From Bog-473 sp963791995 (GTDB lineage Bacteria > Actinomycetota > Acidimicrobiia > Acidimicrobiales > RAAP-2), in assembly GCA_963791995.1 (NCBI GenBank), contig CAWBUQ010000011.1:301193-365192 (forward strand): a stretch of 64,000 nt of DNA, read 5' to 3'. Under the pieces are notes generated by a model that was not told where the DNA came from, did not search any database, and saw only the letters and a program-made list of their open reading frames with translations. How positions within the stretch are numbered: the first letter of the stretch is position 1; every line of letters begins with the position of its first letter. Position numbers and translations under genes: made by a program. Below are positions 46,433 through 55,599 of the stretch, piece after piece.

Positions 46433-47276
46433 GTGGCGAGCCACGACTCCCTGGGTACTGACGCCGGGTATCTGCGCCACCACCAGTACAAGGACCCGAG
46501 CAACCTCAACGCCCGGATCGCGCTGCACGCCAAGTATGCACGGGCCGCCCAGCCCTGGTATCCGTGGCTCGTGAGCCGCATCGCAGTGGCGAGCCGGCGC
46601 CCGGGTGCTCGAGGTCGGCTGCGGCTCCGGCGTGCTGTGGGTCAACGTCGCCTCCCTCCTCCCCGACATCGAGCTCACCCTCACCGACCTGTCCGAGGGC
46701 ATGGTCGACGCGGCGGCGGCCGCGGTTGCCCCGCTCCCGAACATCGGCCTCGTCGACGCCCGTGTCTGCGACGCGCAGGACCTTCCCTTCGACGACGACG
46801 CTTTCGACGCCGTCGTGGCGAACCACATGCTGTACCACGTGCCCGACCCCGCACGAGCGGCAGCCGAGTTCGCCCGCGTGCTCTCCGCGGACGGCGCGCT
46901 CATGGCAGCGACCAACGGTCCGCGCCACCTCGACGCCGTACGCGACCTCAGCCGGGAGGTCTTCGGCTGGACCTCGCTCGACGGGGCGATCCGACGCTTC
47001 GCGCCCGAGAACGGGGCAGCAATCCTCTCCGGTTCGTTCGGTTCCGTGGCGTGGCACCCCCACCCGAGCACGATGGTGTGCACCGACCCCGAGGACGTCT
47101 ACGCGTTCATCGCCTCGTCGCCGGTGGCCCACGACGCCACACCGGCGCAACAGGGCGCGCTGCGGGCCGCGATTCAGGCGCGTTTCGCCGCGGAGGGCGG
47201 GTCGCTCCGCGTGACCACCGAGTCCGGCTGCCTCATCGCCCGCCACCCGGCGCCCGAACCGGGCTGCCCACGCTGA
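46433..47276 (+). CDS. Class I SAM-dependent methyltransferase (frameshifted)
   Basis: About 280 residues. The N-terminal part (HHQYKDPSNLNARIALHAKY) is in one frame; near 46595 the reading shifts to RVLEVGCGSGVLWVNVASLL (motif I), LTLTDLSEGMVDAAAAAVAP, DLPFDDDAFDAVVANHMLYH and ARVLSADGALMAATNGPRHL. It is a typical small-molecule methyltransferase; substrate unknown. The stop codon TGA lies in an 11-base unit that is repeated directly after it. Confidence 0.8.
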
Positions 47277-47293
47277 AGGTCCGCTGAAGGTCC
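47272..47293 (+). repeat. Direct repeat across a stop codon
   Basis: The unit gctgaaggtcc occurs twice in tandem; the first copy contains the methyltransferase stop TGA. It is the trace of a small slipped-strand duplication in the spacer, without evident function. Confidence 0.6.
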
Positions 47294-47329
47294 GCCTGTT
47301 TCGCACCCCGCCATGCCCATGATGGGTCC

Positions 47330-48112
47330 GTGGACAGCGCCGCAACCGGGAGCACCCAGGCCGCAGACGCCGGAGACGACCTCGCCGGTCTGCGCCCGCG
47401 CCAGGTGCTGCGCCTGGCGACCAAAGCCCCCGACTCCTACATCCTGCTCCTGGTCCTCCTGGTCGCCGACTACGTCTCGCTCACCGTGGAATGGTCCGGC
47501 ACCGCGGCCCTGATCGTCCGGGCCGCGCTCTTCGGGTTCACCGTCCTGCTCGCCTTCCACACGTCACGTGTCCCGACGACGATCCAACGGATCGTGCAGG
47601 TCGCTGTCCTCGTCGCGTTCGCGGTTGCCGTGGGCGCCGCCTTCGGCGGGAGCAACCGGGCCGACGGCATCGAGATCCTGCTGATCACGGTTCTCGTCCT
47701 CACGTGTCCCCTTGCCATCGGGTGGCGCATCGTGCACCATCGTCACGTCACCCGCGAGACCATCGCGGGCGCCATCTGCATCTATGTGCTGATCGGCTTG
47801 ATCTTCGCCAACCTCGACTACGCGATCCAGCTCGTCTCGGGCACGTCGTTCTTCGCGCAGTCCGGGCAGCACGGGCTGCCCGACTTCGTCTACTTCAGTT
47901 ACATCACGATGGCCACCGTCGGCTACGGCGACCTCACGCCCGCCCCCGGCCTGCCCCGCACGATGTCGGTGCTCGACGCGCTGGTGGGCCAGGTCTTCCT
48001 CGTGGTCCTGCTGGCCCGGCTGGTGTCGCTCTATGTGCCGCAAGGGTGGCGCACCGGGCTCGAGGAGCGCCTGCACGAGGAGACGACGGAACCGGACCCC
48101 GCAGAGGGCTGA
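47330..48112 (+). CDS. Two-pore-loop-type potassium channel family protein
   Basis: 260 residues, GTG start. Several hydrophobic segments (YILLLVLLVADYVSLTVEW, AALIVRAALFGFTVLLAF, IVQVAVLVAFAVAVGAAF) precede a classical pore: SYITMATVGYGDLTPAPGLP, with the TVGYGD selectivity filter, followed by an outer helix (DALVGQVFLVVLLARLVSLY) and a charged cytosolic tail. A voltage-sensor helix with regular arginines is not apparent and no regulatory RCK domain is present, so it is a simple ion channel family member. Confidence 0.88.
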   Translation: MDSAATGSTQAADAGDDLAGLRPRQVLRLATKAPDSYILLLVLLVADYVSLTVEWSGTAALIVRAALFGFTVLLAFHTSRVPTTIQRIVQVAVLVAFAVAVGAAFGGSNRADGIEILLITVLVLTCPLAIGWRIVHHRHVTRETIAGAICIYVLIGLIFANLDYAIQLVSGTSFFAQSGQHGLPDFVYFSYITMATVGYGDLTPAPGLPRTMSVLDALVGQVFLVVLLARLVSLYVPQGWRTGLEERLHEETTEPDPAEG

Positions 48113-48136
48113 GACGCCGGGGGCCGGCCGGCGCGT

Positions 48137-48958
48137 TCAGGTCGAGGCGTCGTCCCGGCGCGCCGCCTTCTCCATCATGCGTTGCCAGTCCGCGTCGACC
48201 AGCGGGCCTTCGGCGCTGTGGGCGCCGTGGGCGTTGCCGGTGACGATGTCGAGCATCCGCTGGGGCTCGACGAGGATGAAGACGCCCTCGGCCTCGGCCG
48301 TGAGCTCGCCCTCGTGGTACAGACCGCCCCAGGCGAAGACCTTGCGGCGCTCGCTCCCGGTGTGGCGCGCCGCGAGCTCCAGGGGTGCCAGCAGCGGGGT
48401 GGGGCGGCGGTAACGGATGGTCAGCGTCCCGGTCATCGCGCCCAGCCCGGCCAAGATGTTCGAGAGCCCGAGGAGCTCGTCGAAGAGCTCGGCGATGACG
48501 CCACCGTGCACGCAGGTGGGTGGGCCCTCGAAGGGGTAGTCGAAGGTGACGCGCCCGCGGAGCTCACGCTGGCCGTCCTCACCGTGCACCGCCCACACTT
48601 CGACCGGCGGCGAAATCGGATTGGCGAAGCCGATCATGGGACTGGTCGGGAAGTGGTCCTGGGGGTGCACGCCGGGGAACCCGGTGGGGCCGGGCGTGTT
48701 GCGGGCCCGTTTGGAGCGGGCGGACGCCTCTTCGAGGCGGTCGGCGACGCCGGCCAGGGTGGCGGCCGCCTCGGCGAGGTCGACGTCCTCGACCGGCTGG
48801 CCGATGGTGACGGCACCGATGCGGCGCAGGGCCGCCGCGACCTGGTTGATGGGCAGATCGGGCGCGGCCGAGGTGGCCTCGCCGTCGACGCCGGGGAAGC
48901 CGCCTCCCGGACCCGGATCGAGCCCCTCGCCCCCGCTGCCGCGGCCGTCGCCGCTCAC
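48137..48958 (-). CDS. Hot-dog fold acyl-CoA thioesterase (PaaI-like)
   Basis: 273 residues. The hot-dog domain occupies the C-terminal half: FDYPFEGPPTCVHGGVIAEL (HGG motif of PaaI-type enzymes), FDELLGLSNILAGLGAMTGT, LTIRYRRPTPLLAPLELAAR and KVFAWGGLYHEGELTAEAEG. About 90 N-terminal residues, including NQVAAALRRIGAVTIGQPVE, form a separate helical region. The GTG start overlaps the stop of the crotonase (GTGA), so the two are one translational unit. Confidence 0.85.
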   Translation of the reverse strand: MSGDGRGSGGEGLDPGPGGGFPGVDGEATSAAPDLPINQVAAALRRIGAVTIGQPVEDVDLAEAAATLAGVADRLEEASARSKRARNTPGPTGFPGVHPQDHFPTSPMIGFANPISPPVEVWAVHGEDGQRELRGRVTFDYPFEGPPTCVHGGVIAELFDELLGLSNILAGLGAMTGTLTIRYRRPTPLLAPLELAARHTGSERRKVFAWGGLYHEGELTAEAEGVFILVEPQRMLDIVTGNAHGAHSAEGPLVDADWQRMMEKAARRDDAST

Positions 48959-49755
48959 GTGCGCGTGTAGTTGGGCGGGCGCTTCTCGGCGAAGGCCTTC
49001 TGCCCTTCGGTGGCGTCGTTGGAGGCGAACACGGGCCAGCCGATTTCGAGCTCGCGGGCCAGGCCGTCGACCTCGGACATCCCCTCGGTCTCGCGCACGC
49101 TGCGCAGGATCGCCTCCACCGCCAGGGGCCCGTTGGCCCCGATCACCGCCGCGATCTCGAGCGCCTTGTCCAGTGCCGTGCCGTCGGGCACGACGTGGCC
49201 GATCAACCCGATGCGCAGCGCCTCTTCGGCCGGCACCTCCCGTGCCGTCAACAAGAGCTCCATGGCGAGGGTGTAGGGGATCTGCCGGCGCAGCCGCACC
49301 GTCGAACCGCCCAGGGGGAACAGGCCGCGCTTGGCTTCGAAGACACCGAAGATCGCACTCTCGCCGGCCACCCGGATGTGCGTGGCCTGGAGGATCTCGG
49401 TCCCGCCGGCGACGGCCCACCCCTCGACGGCGGCGATGAGCGGCTTGCGCAAGTCGTAGTGGCGCAGCAGGGCCTTCCAGTGCAGGTCCGGGTCTTCGGC
49501 CATGCGGGGCTGGTACTTCTCGGCGTCGTTGCCGCCCATGGCCTTGAGGTCCATGCCGGCGCAGAACGTGCCGCCCGCCCCGGTGAGGACGGCGCAGCGG
49601 ATGTCGTCGTTGCCGTCGATCTCCTCCCAGGCGTCCTTCATCCCGACCAGCATCGGAAGGCTCAGCGCGTTCTTGGCCTCGGGCCGGTTCATCGTCACGA
49701 TGGCCGTGGCGCCGTCGCGCTCGAACGTCAGGTGCTCAGTGGATATCGATGACAC
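48955..49755 (-). CDS. Enoyl-CoA hydratase/isomerase (crotonase)
   Basis: 266 residues. Oxyanion segments are GTFCAGMDLKAMGG and VEGWAVAGGTEILQATHIRV; the region EAKRGLFPLGGSTVRLRRQI has a glycine-rich active-site loop with the glutamate position partly replaced, so hydration is not certain and an isomerase or hydrolase role is possible. The GTG start is preceded by GGAGGGG with four or five bases between. It follows the thiolase on the same strand. Confidence 0.88.
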   Translation of the reverse strand: MSSISTEHLTFERDGATAIVTMNRPEAKNALSLPMLVGMKDAWEEIDGNDDIRCAVLTGAGGTFCAGMDLKAMGGNDAEKYQPRMAEDPDLHWKALLRHYDLRKPLIAAVEGWAVAGGTEILQATHIRVAGESAIFGVFEAKRGLFPLGGSTVRLRRQIPYTLAMELLLTAREVPAEEALRIGLIGHVVPDGTALDKALEIAAVIGANGPLAVEAILRSVRETEGMSEVDGLARELEIGWPVFASNDATEGQKAFAEKRPPNYTRT

Positions 49756-49859
49756 GGTCCCCTCCGGAGGTAGGCGCCGATTGCGATGTCGAGAATCGAT
49801 TGCGAAGTCGAGAAAGCAGTGCCGGGTGCGGCGTTCTCACTGTGCGCGGCGCGCAGACC

Positions 49860-51035
49860 TCAGAGCCGCTCGATGATGGTGCCCGTGGCCAGTGCGCCGC
49901 CACAGCACATGGAGACGAGCCCGTAGGTCCCGTCGGTCCGCTCGAGCTCGTGGAGGATCGTGGTGATCAACCGGCTCCCGGTGGCGCCCACCGGGTGGCC
50001 CAGCGCGATGGCACCGCCGTTGACGTTGAGCTTGTCCATGTCGGCCTCGTGGACCTTGGCCCAGCTGAGCACGATGGAGGCGAAGGCCTCGTTGACCTCG
50101 TAGAGGTCCATGTCCTTCATGGTCATGCCGGCCTTGGCCAGCACCTTGCTCGTGGCCACGATGGGACCGTCGAGGTGGTAGTAGGGGTCGGAGCCCGAGA
50201 GCACCTGTGCCACGATCCGCGCCCGTGGCTTGAGCCCCTCGGCCTTGGCCCGCTCCTCGGACATCCACAGCACGGCGGCCGCGCCGTCGGAGATCTGCGA
50301 CGACGTCCCCGCCGTGTGCATGCCGTCGGGCAGCACGGCCTTGAGCTTGGCCAGACCCTCGAGCGTCGTCTCGCGCGGGCCCTGGTCCTTGGACACCACG
50401 ATCGTCTCGCCGCTGTGCTCGCCGCGCGGCCCCTCCTCGCCCACGATCGGCGCCTCGACGGCGAAGATCTCGCGGGCGAAGCGGTCCTCGGCCTGGGCCC
50501 GGGCGGCCTTGTTCTGGGACTCGAGACCGAAGGCGTCGACGTCCTCGCGGGTGATGCCGTGCTTCTTGGCGATGCGCTCGGCCGCCTCGAACTGGCTGGG
50601 CATGTCGTAGGGCAGGTCGGCCGGGAGGGCGCGGCCCACGCCGGGAGCCGAGGCGTTGGCCCCGAGCGGGATGCGGCTCATGGTCTCGACCCCGCATCCG
50701 ATCGTCGTGTCGGCCGCCCCGGCCGAGATGAGGTTGGCCGCCATGTGGTTCGCCTGCTGGGACGAGCCGCACTGGCAGTCGATGGTCGTCGCCGCCACGT
50801 CGTAGGGCAGGCCGGCCAGCAACCACGACGTGCGGGTCACGTTGAAGCCCTGCTCGCCGGCCTGGGTCACGCACCCGCCGATGACCTGCTCGACGGTGGC
50901 GGGGTCGACACCCGCCCGCTTGACGACCTCGACCTGGGCGGCGCCCAGGAGGTCGGGTGCCCGCAGGCCCGAGAGCCAGCCGTTGCGCTTCCCGATCGGG
51001 GTGCGGACCGCCTCGATGATCACCGGCTGTGCCAT
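49860..51035 (-). CDS. Thiolase (acetyl-CoA acyltransferase)
   Basis: 391 residues. Nucleophile cysteine in TIDCQCGSSQQANHMAANLI, second active-site segment NVNGGAIALGHPVGATGSRL with the histidine, and the C-terminal cysteine in VSMCCGGALATGTIIERL. The pattern DCQCGSSQ and the surrounding sequence resemble FadA6/FadA5-type thiolases of actinobacterial steroid catabolism. A KstR-like palindrome lies 78 bases upstream of its ATG. It is followed by the crotonase and thioesterase on the same strand, giving a beta-oxidation operon. Confidence 0.92.
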   Translation of the reverse strand: MAQPVIIEAVRTPIGKRNGWLSGLRAPDLLGAAQVEVVKRAGVDPATVEQVIGGCVTQAGEQGFNVTRTSWLLAGLPYDVAATTIDCQCGSSQQANHMAANLISAGAADTTIGCGVETMSRIPLGANASAPGVGRALPADLPYDMPSQFEAAERIAKKHGITREDVDAFGLESQNKAARAQAEDRFAREIFAVEAPIVGEEGPRGEHSGETIVVSKDQGPRETTLEGLAKLKAVLPDGMHTAGTSSQISDGAAAVLWMSEERAKAEGLKPRARIVAQVLSGSDPYYHLDGPIVATSKVLAKAGMTMKDMDLYEVNEAFASIVLSWAKVHEADMDKLNVNGGAIALGHPVGATGSRLITTILHELERTDGTYGLVSMCCGGALATGTIIERL

Positions 51036-51112
51036 GGCACTTTCTCCTTGCTCGGGGCGCTCCCCCGGCTGCCCGCGTCCGGCCGGGCCGGCTGGACCGC
51101 ATGGGCGATTTC

Positions 51113-51126
51113 TAGAACCTGTTCTA
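51113..51126. promoter_or_regulatory. KstR-like operator upstream of the thiolase
   Basis: TAGAACCTGTTCTA fits the KstR consensus TnnAACnnGTTnnA and is flanked by the same extra bases as the site at 42023-42038. It lies 78 bases upstream of the thiolase start and 83 bases past the end of the acyl-CoA dehydrogenase, in a spacer otherwise without features. Confidence 0.7.
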
Positions 51127-51208
51127 ACTTTAGCACCGGCCCTCCGGGCCGGCCCCGGAAGTCTGCCCGGGCCGGGTCGCCGGGCGCCAGACTGCCGCCG
51201 GACCGCCT

Positions 51209-52367
51209 CTAGAACCGCTTGAGCAGCTCGCGGGCGATGACGACCTTCTGCACCTGGTTGGTGCCCTCGTAAATCTGGGTCACCTTGGCGTCGCGCAGGT
51301 AGCGCTCGACCGGGAAGTCCTTGGTGTAGCCGTAACCGCCGAGCAGCTGCACGGCGTCGATGGTGATCGACATGGCGGCGTCGGAGGCGAACGCCTTGGC
51401 CATGGCGCCGAACTCGGTCAGCTCGCCGCCGGGGTCGTGGTCGACCATGGCGCAGGCCCGGTAGACCAGGGCACGGGCGGCCTCGTTGCGCATGGCCATC
51501 TCGGCCAGCATGAAGCGCAGGCCCTGCAGGTCGGCGATGGGGCCGCCGAAAGCGTGGCGCTGCTTCATGTAGGCGGCGGCGTAGTCGATGGCGCCCTGCG
51601 CGATGCCCACCGCCTGGGCGCCGATGGTGGGGCGGCTGCGGTCGAGCGTGTGCATGGCGATGGTGAACCCCTGGCCCTCTTCACCGATGCGGTGCGAGGC
51701 CGGGACCCGCACCTCGTCGAGGACGACCTCGCCGGTCGGGCTGCCGCGCATGCCGAGCTTGTCCTCGTGCTTGGCGATCTGGATCCCCCACTCCTTCTCG
51801 ACCAGGAAGCACGAGATCCCCCGGCCACCGGCGTCGGGGTCGGTCTTGGCGAAGACGATGTAGACGTCGGAGATCCCGGCGTTGGTGATCCAGTACTTCG
51901 GTCCCGGTGAGGATGTAGTCGTCGCCGTCGCGCACGGCGCGCGAGCGCATGGCGGCGACGTCGCTCCCGGCGTCGGCCTCGGAGAGGCAGTAGCTGGCCT
52001 GGATCTCGCCGCTGGCCACACGGGGCATGTAGGTCGCGCTTGAGCTCCTCGGAGCCCCAGTTCATGACCGGGATCATCCCGAGCTTGGAGATCAGGATGG
52101 TCAGCGACGTCGAGGCGCACACCCGGGCCAGCTCCTCGACGGCAATGGCCTGCGTGACGTGGTCGGCGCCCGCGCCGCCGTAGGCCTCGGGGATGCCGAG
52201 GGCCGGGCAGCTCCATCTCCTTGCAGGCCTCGAAGGACGTCCACGGGTATTCGGCCTTGCGGTCGACCTCGGCGGCGTGCGGCGCCACCTTCTCCTCGCA
52301 GAACGTGCGCATGGTCGGCGCGGAACTCCTGCTGGACGTCGGTCAAGGCGAAGGTGGAGTCGCTCAT
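51209..52367 (-). CDS. Acyl-CoA dehydrogenase (several frameshifts)
   Basis: About 385 residues. Read across frames it starts MSDSTFALTDVQQEFR, then MRTFCEEKVAPHAAEVDRKA, LGIPEAYGGAGADHVTQAIA, VEELARVCASTSLTILISKL, SYCLSEADAGSDVAAMRSRA, KYWITNAGISDVYIVFAKTD and an unbroken C-terminal half from about 51900 (HEDKLGMRGSPTGEVVLDEV, DAVQLLGGYGYTKDFPVERY, VTQIYEGTNQVQKVVIAREL). The glutamate in IYEGTNQ is the catalytic base of the short/branched-chain group. At least four frame changes occur in its first 460 bases. Confidence 0.85.
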
Positions 52368-52402
52368 CGCTCCTCATTCTGGCAGGCCTGCCCAACGGCC
52401 GT

Positions 52403-53309
52403 TCACGCCGACTGCCGCGGGCGCCGGGGTCGAGTACGCGGCCAGGTGCACTGAGCAAGGAGCGCGGAGAGCTCGAGCCAAGGCGCCATCTCGGGGACCC
52501 AGTGCGAGACGTTCTCGAGGACCTCGAAGGTGTAGGGCCCGCGCACGCAGGCCGCGGTCGCCTCGGCCGCGGTGCGCCCGAAGGCCTCGTCGCCGGTGGA
52601 CCAGACGTAGAGCGTGGGCACGGCCATGGGCGGCAGGTCGCGCAAGGCGCTGGCGCGGTCCATGGCCCGGTACCAGTTCAGCGCAGCCGACAGCGCCCCG
52701 GGCTCGGTCAGGGCAGCGACGTACATGCGGGCGTCGTCGTCATCGAGCCCCGTCTCGGCGAACAGCGTCGCCAACCCGCCTCCGGAGCCGTCGGCACCGA
52801 GGAGGAGCCGCTCGGGCAGGTCGGGGGTGCGGAAGGAATCGGTCGCCGCCCCGTGTGCGGCCTGGTCGGGGTCGGCCGCTCAGCAGGGCGTCCTGCAGAG
52901 CGAGCGGATGCGGCGTCGACACGACGCCGAGGGAGCGCACCCGGCCGGGCTGGCGGGCGGCGGTGATCCAGGCCGAGCATGCCGCCCCAGTCGTGGCCCA
53001 CCAGGTCGAACGTCTCCATGTGCATGGAGTCGGCCAGCGAGAGCACGTCGCCGAGGAGCTGTTCGGTGGCGTAGTCCCGACGTCGGGCGGGCCGGGCGCC
53101 GCCAGCAGTACCCGCGCAGGTCCGGTGCGATGGCCCGATAACCGGCCTGCGCCCAGCGCCCACAGCTCGTCGCGCCAGGCCCACGAGGTCTGGGGGAAGC
53201 CGTGCAGCAGCAGAGCGGGACGTCCCTCGTGGGGGCCGCAGGCGCGGCCGGTGAAGATGAACCCGCCGGCCTCGATCTCGAGCCGGTCGATCGCCCCGAT
53301 CGTGTCCAC
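52403..53309 (-). CDS. Alpha/beta hydrolase, epoxide hydrolase-like (frameshifted)
   Basis: About 300 residues. GTG start gives MDTIGAIDRLEIEAGGFIFT, then LLLHGFPQTSWAWRDELWAL, and in another frame METFDLVGHDWGGMLGLDH with the nucleophile aspartate; the third portion reads AAALTEPGALSAALNWYR-like YVAALTEPGALSAALNWYRA, TLYVWSTGDEAFGRTAAEAT (acid) and FEVLENVSHWVPEMAPWLEL (histidine). At least two frame changes. The sequence is related to the hydrolase at 29406 but clearly distinct. Confidence 0.8.
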
Positions 53310-53330
53310 GTCAGCCGGCTCGCGCGCCGC

Positions 53331-53832
53331 CTAGGCGGCGGCAGCCGCCCCGGCCCGCGGCCTCATCGGGGGTGAGCCGCATGACTCTTCGGGGACCGAG
53401 TCGACCAGCGCCCGCTGGGCGACGTAGTCGTGGGAGATCGAGGAGAAGAGCGCCCGGCGCGTCGATGCGCAGTTCCGCCGGCGCGTCGGCATCGAGGAAG
53501 CGCCAGAGGTTCAACGCGAGGCGCACGTCGTAGATGCTCGGCGCCCGCCCGAACAGCGCCGCCCGCTTGGCGGCCGACGAGGGCCGACCCGAGCAGGACG
53601 TCGTGCTCCGACTCACCCTCGCCGAGGACGAAGCTCGTGCTCGAACGCCGGGCCAGCCGGAGAGCGAAGCCCGAGTCGGGACCCGGCGTGCCCGACGTTC
53701 TGCCCACGGCGCACGGCGGGCACCGACGAGCTCGGCCGGCCGTGTCGTCGTCCACGTGCCCGGCACGTGCAGGTGCCGGGCCGGGCGGACCTGGTCCGCC
53801 TCGGCGATCGGCACGAAGGTGGGCTGCGTCAT
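53331..53832 (-). CDS. Conserved actinobacterial hypothetical protein (frameshifted)
   Basis: About 167 residues, function unknown. It starts MTQPTFVPIAEADQVRPARH and continues, across frame changes, with HVPGTWTTTRPAELVGARRA, TPGPDSGFALRLARRSSTSF, ALFGRAPSIYDVRLALNLWR and FLDADAPAEL, then a C-terminal helix ending in alanines at TAG 53331-53333. The gene sits between the epoxide-hydrolase-like and CocE-like genes on the same strand. No catalytic motif is visible. Confidence 0.65.
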
Positions 53833-53907
53833 GCGCGGCAGGTTAGTCCAGGGGCTGGACCGGTCCCACCTCGCTCCCATGCCGCGGGCTCAGGGGTTGC
53901 TCCCCGA

Positions 53908-55548
53908 TCAGCGGGCACGACGGGCAGCGCGAAGGAGGAGGGGCGCTGCCGCGTCGTGGAACACCTCCTGGTCGGCCGAGCGCAGGGTGGCCCCGTGCCC
54001 AGCGGCTCACCCGTGCCGGTGTTGCGGGCGATAGAGCGGGTGGGCGCCACTCGAGACCTGGAGGCGGATGCGGTGCCCGGTGCGGAAGGTGTTCGCCGTC
54101 GGCCACATCGGGATCTCGAGCCGGAACACGTCTCGTCGTCGGCGCTGCACCGAGCCCGGGCGCAGGCGGACGATGCCGTCGCTGAGGTTGTACGACTTCC
54201 CCTTCTCGTTGACGTCGCACAGGCGCACGAAGAAGTCGGTGTGCGCCAGCGACGAGCGGAGGTAGAGCGTCGCGGTCGAGCGGCCCGATCACGGTGAGGT
54301 CGTCGGTCAGCACCGGGCTGGTGTAGGTGAGGACGTCGTGGCGGTGCTCGCGGCGACGCTGCTCCTTGCGCCCGGCGGTGCCCATGTTGAGGGCGGGGCC
54401 GCCGACGGCGGGCGTGGGGTCGTGCGGGTTGTAGTGGTAGCGGTCCGGCGCGCTCTCCGCCGGCAGCCTCGGTGTCGAGCGTGCCCCAGCGGCCGAGGTA
54501 CCAGCGCTGGGTGTCCCCGGCGGGCGGCCACATGGAGAACTCCTGCCAGGTCCGCGAGCCCATGACGAAGACGCGCACGGCCGCCCGCGGCTCGCGGTCG
54601 GCGTGCTCGCCCAGGCGCTCCTCCCACCAGGCGGGCCCGTCACGCACGGTCTCGGCGAAGAGGCCCGGGCTCGAGTGCGTCCACGGCCCGATGGTCAGCC
54701 GCGCCGTACGGCCGGCCGCCGCAGCGCCTCGTAGTCGGCGACCTGGGCCGGCAGGAACAGGTCGTACCAGCCGCCGATCAGGCTCGCCGGCGGGACGGCA
54801 TCGAGGCGGCGCCCGAAGTCGACCGGATCCCACCACGGGTCACCGGGCGCACTGTGCTCGAGCCAGTCCTGGTAGGGCGCCCACGACTCGCCGATGGCCG
54901 CATGCGTCGCTGGTGCCGATCGGCAGGGCGTTGCAGGCGGCGGCGAGCACCTTGCCGCCGGCCAGCGACGTGCGGAGCACCGTCCGCCAGCCCAGCTCCT
55001 GATGCTTGATCTGGTAGAGCCAGGCCACCGCCATCTCGAGGGCGAAGGAGCCGCCCGGGTAGATGATGGCCTGGCCGAAGTTCGACGCCGTGACCTGGAG
55101 CCCGAGCGCCCGCACGAAGTCCGGGCGCGTCCTCGGCGACGGCCCACTGCGTCCCACCGAGGTAGCTGCCGCCCCACATGACGAGGCGCCCGTCGAACCA
55201 GGGCTGCGAGGCGATCCAGGCCAAGGTGGCATGGCCGTCGACCTGCTCGTGGCGCATCGGCTCCCACTCACCCTCGGACCCGAAGGTGGCGCGGCAGCTC
55301 TGGATCAGCGTCTGGTAGCCGCGTTCGGCGTAGAGCCGCCCGAGCGGACCCATGACCCGCCGCCCGTACGGCGTGCGGATCAACACGGTCGGTTGGCTGC
55401 CCGGATCCTCAGTCGGGAACCAGCGGTCGGCCAGGAGCACGACCCCGTCGGGCATCTTGGCGGCCAGGTCGCGCTCGACGGAGACGTCGCTCGTCCGGGG
55501 CGGGGGCAGCCGGACCAGAGAGGCTGCGATCCGGCTGAACACGGTCAT
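53908..55548 (-). CDS. CocE/NonD-family (X-Pro dipeptidyl-peptidase-like) hydrolase (multiple frameshifts)
   Basis: About 547 residues. In order: SVERDLAAKMPDGVVLLADR, PTVLIRTPYGRRVMGPLGRL, WIASQPWFDGRLVMWGGSYL with the GGSYLG nucleophile, FVRALGLQVTASNFGQAIIY, SLIGGWYDLFLPAQVADYEA, ARLTIGPWTHSSPGLFAETV (histidine region) and the C-terminal jelly-roll SSLAHTDFFVRLCDVNEKGK, FRTGHRIRLQVSSGAHPLYR. The end is TGA 53908-53910 after LLLRAARRAR. Members hydrolyse acyl esters or amides such as cocaine; the physiological substrate is unknown. At least five frame changes. Confidence 0.82.
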
Positions 55549-55599
55549 GACGACCCCCCTGACGGCCCCCCGTTGGCGTGGGCCGCCTCCGCTCCCGTG

